Positions 59,546 to 64,000 of a stretch of DNA of 64,000 nt are shown piece after piece. Every line of letters begins with the position of its first letter. Position 1 is the stretch's first letter. The stretch lies in NCBI GenBank assembly GCA_022575985.1, contig JAKSXM010000137.1:14340001-14404000 (forward strand), written 5' to 3'. The DNA comes from Anagrus nilaparvatae (taxonomy: Eukaryota; Arthropoda; Insecta; Hymenoptera; Mymaridae). The notes beneath the pieces were generated by a model. It saw only the letters and a program-made list of their open reading frames with translations, made no database searches and was not told the origin of the DNA. Both the position numbers and the translations under genes were made by a program.

Positions 59546-60129
59546 CACTGTAAAAAGTAACTTTCTTATATTAACAAAAAAATTAGAACATTTTCTAAAA
59601 ATTAGTAAATTTTCGAAAAAAAATCGTAAGGATACTAAATTTAGTATATTAACTAAAAATTCGAGTATTCTCGATTTTTTTTTTGTGAATTCACAAGAAA
59701 TTGTATATTACGACACATGGCCAGAAAAATAAAGAATGGCCCAAATCGCACGTAAATCACCTTCCCAGGCGAAGCCGAGGATGGTAAACTGCGATTTGGG
59801 CCATTCTTTATTTATGGCCCAGGGTCGTATACGATTTTTCTGCACCAGTGGGCCGGCGCAGCGGCCGGGAAATACGTGCTTTCTGGCCGCTAACCAGAAA
59901 AATTGATAATTTACCTTTTTTTTCGAAAATTTACAAAAAATAGTTGTAAATTTACAACTTTTTTCGTAAAATCACAAAAAAAAATCGAAAATTCTCGAAT
60001 TTTTTGATAATATACTAAATTTAGTAAATTTACGATTTTTATCGAATATTTACAAAATTTTTTGAAAATTCACATTTTTCGAAAAAATTCTATTTTTTTG
60101 TAAATCTAAGAAAGTTACTTTTTACAGTG
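59546..60129. mobile_element. 584-bp inverted-repeat element with TA flanks
   Basis: The ends CACTGTAAAAAGTAACTTTC and its complement gaaagttactttttacagtg are exact and bordered by TA (59544-45, 60130-31). Interior words such as aattttcgaaaaaaa/tttttcgtaaaat are symmetric. A G+C-rich hairpin (59728-59880) sits inside. The CACTG terminus links it to the 29991 and 44355 elements, although the internal sequence differs. Confidence 0.8.
59728..59880. repeat. 'aatggcccaaatcg' hairpin nested in the TA element, copy 3
   Basis: aaagaatggcccaaatcgca faces ctgcgatttgggccattcttt across a ~40-base loop (ccttcccaggcgaagccgag). It is followed by agggtcgtatacgatttttc and a G+C-rich tail (ccagtgggccggcgcagcgg). 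This is the best preserved of four copies in the window and probably a separate small insertion. Confidence 0.65.
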
Positions 60130-60211
60130 TAGATATACACAGCTTTTAAAAAGTATAAGAAACTTTAATAATTTTTTTTTAAATATCAATTTTTATTTAC
60201 TTTCATTTTTT

Positions 60212-60255
60212 GTAACCGGGATTCCGGTTGTGGCAACTGGAATTTTTTTCCAGTG
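60212..60255. repeat. solo end of the CACTG-family element
   Basis: gtaaccgggattccggttgt, then ggcaactggaatttttttcc ending cagtg and followed by TA, resembles the right end of the 44355-44577 element (ggaattccagttgccg, tccagtg-TA). Confidence 0.45.
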
Positions 60256-60959
60256 TATTTATTTTAAAATTTAATTATAAATTACTAATTTATGTTAAGG
60301 GAATTATTTTCAATAAATATCTAAAATTATAAAGAATCAGAAAAAATTTTTTAAGAATCCTAAATCTTCTATCACATAAGGTAAAAAAAAATCAGGGTTC
60401 TCAAACAACTTCAAACTTTAGGGGATTTATCAGATAAGTAATTTTCGATAATATTCTAGAAGTTATAATCAAATATTACATCTACAGAATACACTCAAAC
60501 TTGCTGCCCTCAACAAAACGGTTACCGCTACTATAGATAATAAAAATCTTTATTTTAAAAGATTAAGTTAGGATTTGATAACATTAAGTTATCAAATTTT
60601 ACTATGAACATATTCTTTGGATATTTATTTCTGTTTTATGTACCCTAAAGCATTTAATCAGATCAAAACTTAATATTATTATTTAAAAGTATAATTAAAT
60701 AACAATTTTCTGTAAAAATAATAAAATATTTTTCATATTGCTACAAATCAGACTTTTAAAAAATTTGAAAATTTAGTTTTATTATTAGTAGTATTTAATA
60801 AAAAATCAAAAATTGCACAAATTGGTAATTGAATCCTGCTTATTTATGGTTTTTAAAAATCTTAAATTTACAATTTTCTTTATATTTCAAAATATGAAGG
60901 CTAAATTCATAAATTATTGAATTTTCTCTATTTTTTAAAACCACATTATAAATTATTCT

Positions 60960-61205
60960 TAGTTACTAAACCGGGATTTATCCTAAGTCCCTAAATTTTA
61001 ATTAATCTAAGTCCCTAAACTTATATTTTTCTAAGTCCCTAAACCGGAGTTATTCTAAGTTTCTAAATCAAAATAATTCTTAGTCCCTAAATCCGGATTT
61101 TTTTAAGTCCCTAAACCTGAATTATTTTAAGTCCCATTTTAACCCCCCCCCCCCTTGATTTTTGGATTCTCAGGGTACTCCTCTCTATAAAAATGTTGCA
61201 TGTTA
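60960..61205. mobile_element. CATGGAACATG-family fragment, copy 4
   Basis: A degenerate tandem series of 'ctaagtccctaaacc' with spacing of about 30 bp is followed by a 12-base C run and ttgatttttggattctcagg. The end ctctataaaaatgttgcatgtt corresponds to the right end of the 12440-12925 element. The left end is not found. Confidence 0.6.
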
Positions 61206-63249
61206 ATAAAATGGATTAATAAAGTAAAAAACGCTGCCAAATTTTTGGCACTACGGTTACACAAGCAATGACAAATATTGATATACGTTGATTTGTACCA
61301 TTTTATGTATCATATCTGAGAAATAACCAAATGTATTAAAACTAGAATTTCCGTGAAAAAAATTAGTTATTGGCATCTTATAGTCCACGATTTTGTATTC
61401 TTTTTAATCCTTGTATAATAATCCTTTTCGCTAACTGAAAAATGACTAATAATTTTATATAATTTCTAGATATTTTATTTTTATTTCTTATTTCAGTATA
61501 TTTGCAGTATTTTTATTATTTTTTTATTCTATAAAATGCTAAGTGCCTAATCCTTATTTTTATAAAGTGACGAAATTCAAGAAAACGACTACGACGTATA
61601 CATGAAATAACATACGTTTATGTAATTTGTTCTTGTGTATTTTAGACATTTAAAAAGAAACATTTTTCACTATATAATTTTCTACACATTTTAAAAAACT
61701 ATCACGTATTTAATGCTCCCCACATAGATAATTATACATTATATTTTTTCTTAACATTTATAAAAATAAAAAAGAATTATTTCCTGTAAGTCACTTATTC
61801 AACTTTTTTATTTGTTAAAAATAAAAAAATCAAGAAATAAAAACATCTAAAAGTACGAAATTTTCCGAAATGGCGTAGTGGGATTGTAAGTTTTGTTAAT
61901 ATCAGCTACGAAATTGGTTGCTGAAAATCTTTAAAATGTACTTTGGTCTTACGTGTATTTTCTCTTTGAGACCAAAGAAGAGGTAGCATACTCAAAACAC
62001 TTTAAAATTGTCATTGGTCGTTGAAAACAGTTTGATCCTAATTTTCAACCACTAGGAATAGTGATGCCTGAACTTTAAGTTAGTTTCATGACATTTGCAA
62101 AAAATTCCGGCTAATTAATGGGAACCGAATTTTTTTCAGTATAATAAATTCAGCATTACCAATTAAATTTCAGCTTACAGCTATAACTGTTGAAGAATAT
62201 TGAATTTTAGGGGGAGATATAAACCCTTAAATAAATTATAGTTACTTATTTATAAAATAAAAGCTAAATAAAAAAAAAAGGTTTATGAATTTTTTAAGTT
62301 ATTTTCTAATATTTTTTCTATGTGAAATTGCTAAGCCCAAGACGGATAAATAAACTTATTGGTAGGGCCCGAATCTTTCATTTATCTGAAAAGCAATAAT
62401 CATAAGTCCATAAGGATATTTTGCCATTGTTAACAACTTAACAAAAAAAAATCCGCTCCAAGCAAGTTGAATTTATTTACAGTAACTTAAACAATTCTTA
62501 CAATTTTTATATATCTTCAACGTATAAAAAAGAACTTGAATACTTTTTTGACAAACTTTCCGTGTAAAAATTTCAAGAGAAGTAATTTTTTTAAAAGAGT
62601 AGATACTATAAACCTATATTTTTATTTGTTTGTATACCAACATTGTAAAATTTTATATATAAAAAAATTTATTACGTAATCTTAAATTTAATAAAATTTT
62701 TTATATTTTGGTTATACAACCTTAAAAAAAATACATAAAATAAAAAAAGTTTAAAAAATAAAATAAAGTAATAATAAGATTTATTCATCTTATAAAAATA
62801 AATTTACGATATCTACAATTGGTATTTTAAGTATCTTAAATTACTTTCTAAGCAGTTTTGTCTCATTATTTTTTTGAATTTTATTTCCAAACATCTTAAC
62901 CATTCAGTGTATTTTAAGATATTCCTTCTTTCAAAACTCATTTATTAAATTTAATCTTTGATAACACAATAATGTACCCAAAAAAATTTTAATCTAGAAA
63001 ATTAATAACAATAAATAATAAAAAAAAATTAATCCTTTATCTAAATTTTTACTGTCACTGCATTATAATAAAAGCCTAAATATTAAAAATAAATGATAAA
63101 GGATGCGTTATAAAAAGTCATATAAAATGCATCTTTTACCTTAAACAAGAATAAAGTGTAAATATTATCCACAACTGATGCAAAAAATAAAAAAATAAAA
63201 GAAAAAATAAAAACCCCTACTTAAAATTTGTCGAGTTTGCGCTTAGGAT

Positions 63250-63775
63250 GTATTTCGTTGCACATGAACAAGTTTTTGTGAAAGCGTTTTAAATATATTA
63301 TATAGTTGATATTGTGCTTTTTAGTTGAATCGTATTCTAACAGATTCGCATGTACTGAAAAGTTAAGAATTTTGAATTTTTTGAAAAAATTATTTTTTTT
63401 TTTAATTGATAATTAATTTTGTAATTAAATTTTTCTACGTGAAATTTATTTTTTTGTGTTAAAAAAATTTTGTTTAAAAAATGAAAAAATACAAAAAAAT
63501 AAAGATAAAAAATGACATAAGGTTAATAATAACGAGTGCTGTTTTAATTAAAATGAAGTTCAATAGTGAATAAATTTGTGTTTTTAAAATTTCAAAATTA
63601 TTTATCAAAATCAAGCAAAAAAAAAACAAATCGAATATAATTATTTCAATGATAATTTGTCATTTACGTAAACATACAAATAATTAATCAAAAAAAATCA
63701 AATTAAAAAAAAAAATGATAATAATAATGATATATGAAAAGCGTAAAAAAATCATAATTCAATAAATTATCAATC
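63250..63775 (+). promoter_or_regulatory. presumed 5' UTR/promoter region of the receptor gene
   Basis: This is A+T-rich sequence directly before the receptor ATG. No convincing TATA box, initiator or downstream element can be singled out because TATA-like strings occur throughout. The 5' UTR may also contain an upstream exon not visible here. Confidence 0.25.
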
Positions 63776-64000
63776 ATGGATAGTGATTTTACAAACATAA
63801 CGATAAATAACAAAAGTTACGATAATAATTTATCAATAGAAGAACAAATAATATTACAATATGGACCAGTGCGAGACCCATTATACGTGATAATACCAAT
63901 AACAATAATCTACATAATAATATTTATAACAGGTGTAATTGGTAACATCTCAACGTGTATCGTAATATCGCGTAACAAAACAATGCATACAGCAACAAAT
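63776..64000 (+). CDS. rhodopsin-family neuropeptide receptor (neuromedin-U/pyrokinin/CAPA type), N-terminal exon, cut by window end
   Basis: Seventy-five codons run open to the window edge from an ATG with an in-frame TAA 21 bases upstream (63755). Residues 1-35 form an extracellular tail with sequons at N7, N12 and N18 and the segment YGPVRDPLY. Residues about 36-65 form the first transmembrane helix, with the GN motif (N57, position 1.50). Then SRNKTMHTATN opens the first intracellular loop. GNISTCIVISRNK plus MHTATN is characteristic of the insect pyrokinin/PBAN and CAPA receptors and vertebrate neuromedin-U receptors, which couple PRXamide peptides to Gq/calcium signalling. Which receptor subtype it is cannot be settled without the rest. 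No signal peptide is evident, as is usual for the class. Confidence 0.88.
   Translation, partial: MDSDFTNITINNKSYDNNLSIEEQIILQYGPVRDPLYVIIPITIIYIIIFITGVIGNISTCIVISRNKTMHTATN

Larger units (their letters stand above)
60256..63775. other. intergenic A+T-rich DNA, no gene seen
   Basis: No coding segment with recognisable family signature is visible on either strand. It contains the 'ctaagtccctaaa' repeat block at 60960-61205 and otherwise unstructured A+T-rich sequence leading to the receptor gene. Confidence 0.5.

Overview
The window is eukaryotic, very A+T-rich DNA. It has long introns, GT-AG splice sites and dispersed transposon debris. There are no operons, Shine-Dalgarno sites or bacterial genes. 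The two recognisable host genes are of animal type: a neutral ceramidase closest in pattern to the insect form, and the first exon of a neuromedin-U/pyrokinin/CAPA-type neuropeptide receptor. With the BEL/Pao, I/Jockey-like, MULE-like and TA-inserting elements this points to an arthropod, most likely an insect. I cannot name the species from sequence alone.

Layout. 1-19769: non-coding, either a very long upstream ceramidase intron or flanking DNA. It carries inverted-repeat elements and a heavily mutated BEL/Pao integrase at 8505-9390 on the minus strand. 19770-44089: the last eight recognisable exons of neutral ceramidase on the plus strand (387 codons plus stop), which include the two zinc-ligand motifs expected in this half of the enzyme. 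Four of its seven introns here are 3-8.5 kb and are packed with palindromic elements; the other three are 63-214 bp. 44090-63775: intergenic DNA with a decayed MULE-like transposase (47041-47420), a 5'-truncated non-LTR retrotransposon (51645-52870, minus strand) and many non-autonomous inverted-repeat elements. 63776-64000: start of the receptor gene, cut by the window edge.

The most striking structure is a 7.1-kb foldback element (28052-35184) inside a ceramidase intron. Two 1.4-1.6-kb inverted arms, themselves made of roughly 297-bp repeats, enclose about 4.1 kb of a roughly 56-bp tandem repeat. That array reverses orientation near 32533. The element is bounded by TA dinucleotides. A second, 545-bp inverted-repeat element sits in the array with an exactly readable TA target-site duplication, and a poly-T-led insert interrupts one arm. 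Another near-perfect palindrome (41073-42553, arms about 594 bp) lies in a downstream intron of the same gene, so its pre-mRNA could fold into very long hairpins.

Read together, the window shows one housekeeping lipid-metabolism gene whose introns have collected foldback and MITE-like DNA, plus the start of an unrelated signalling gene. No cooperation between the two genes is implied. Repeat boundaries are read by eye and are approximate unless a target-site duplication is given.
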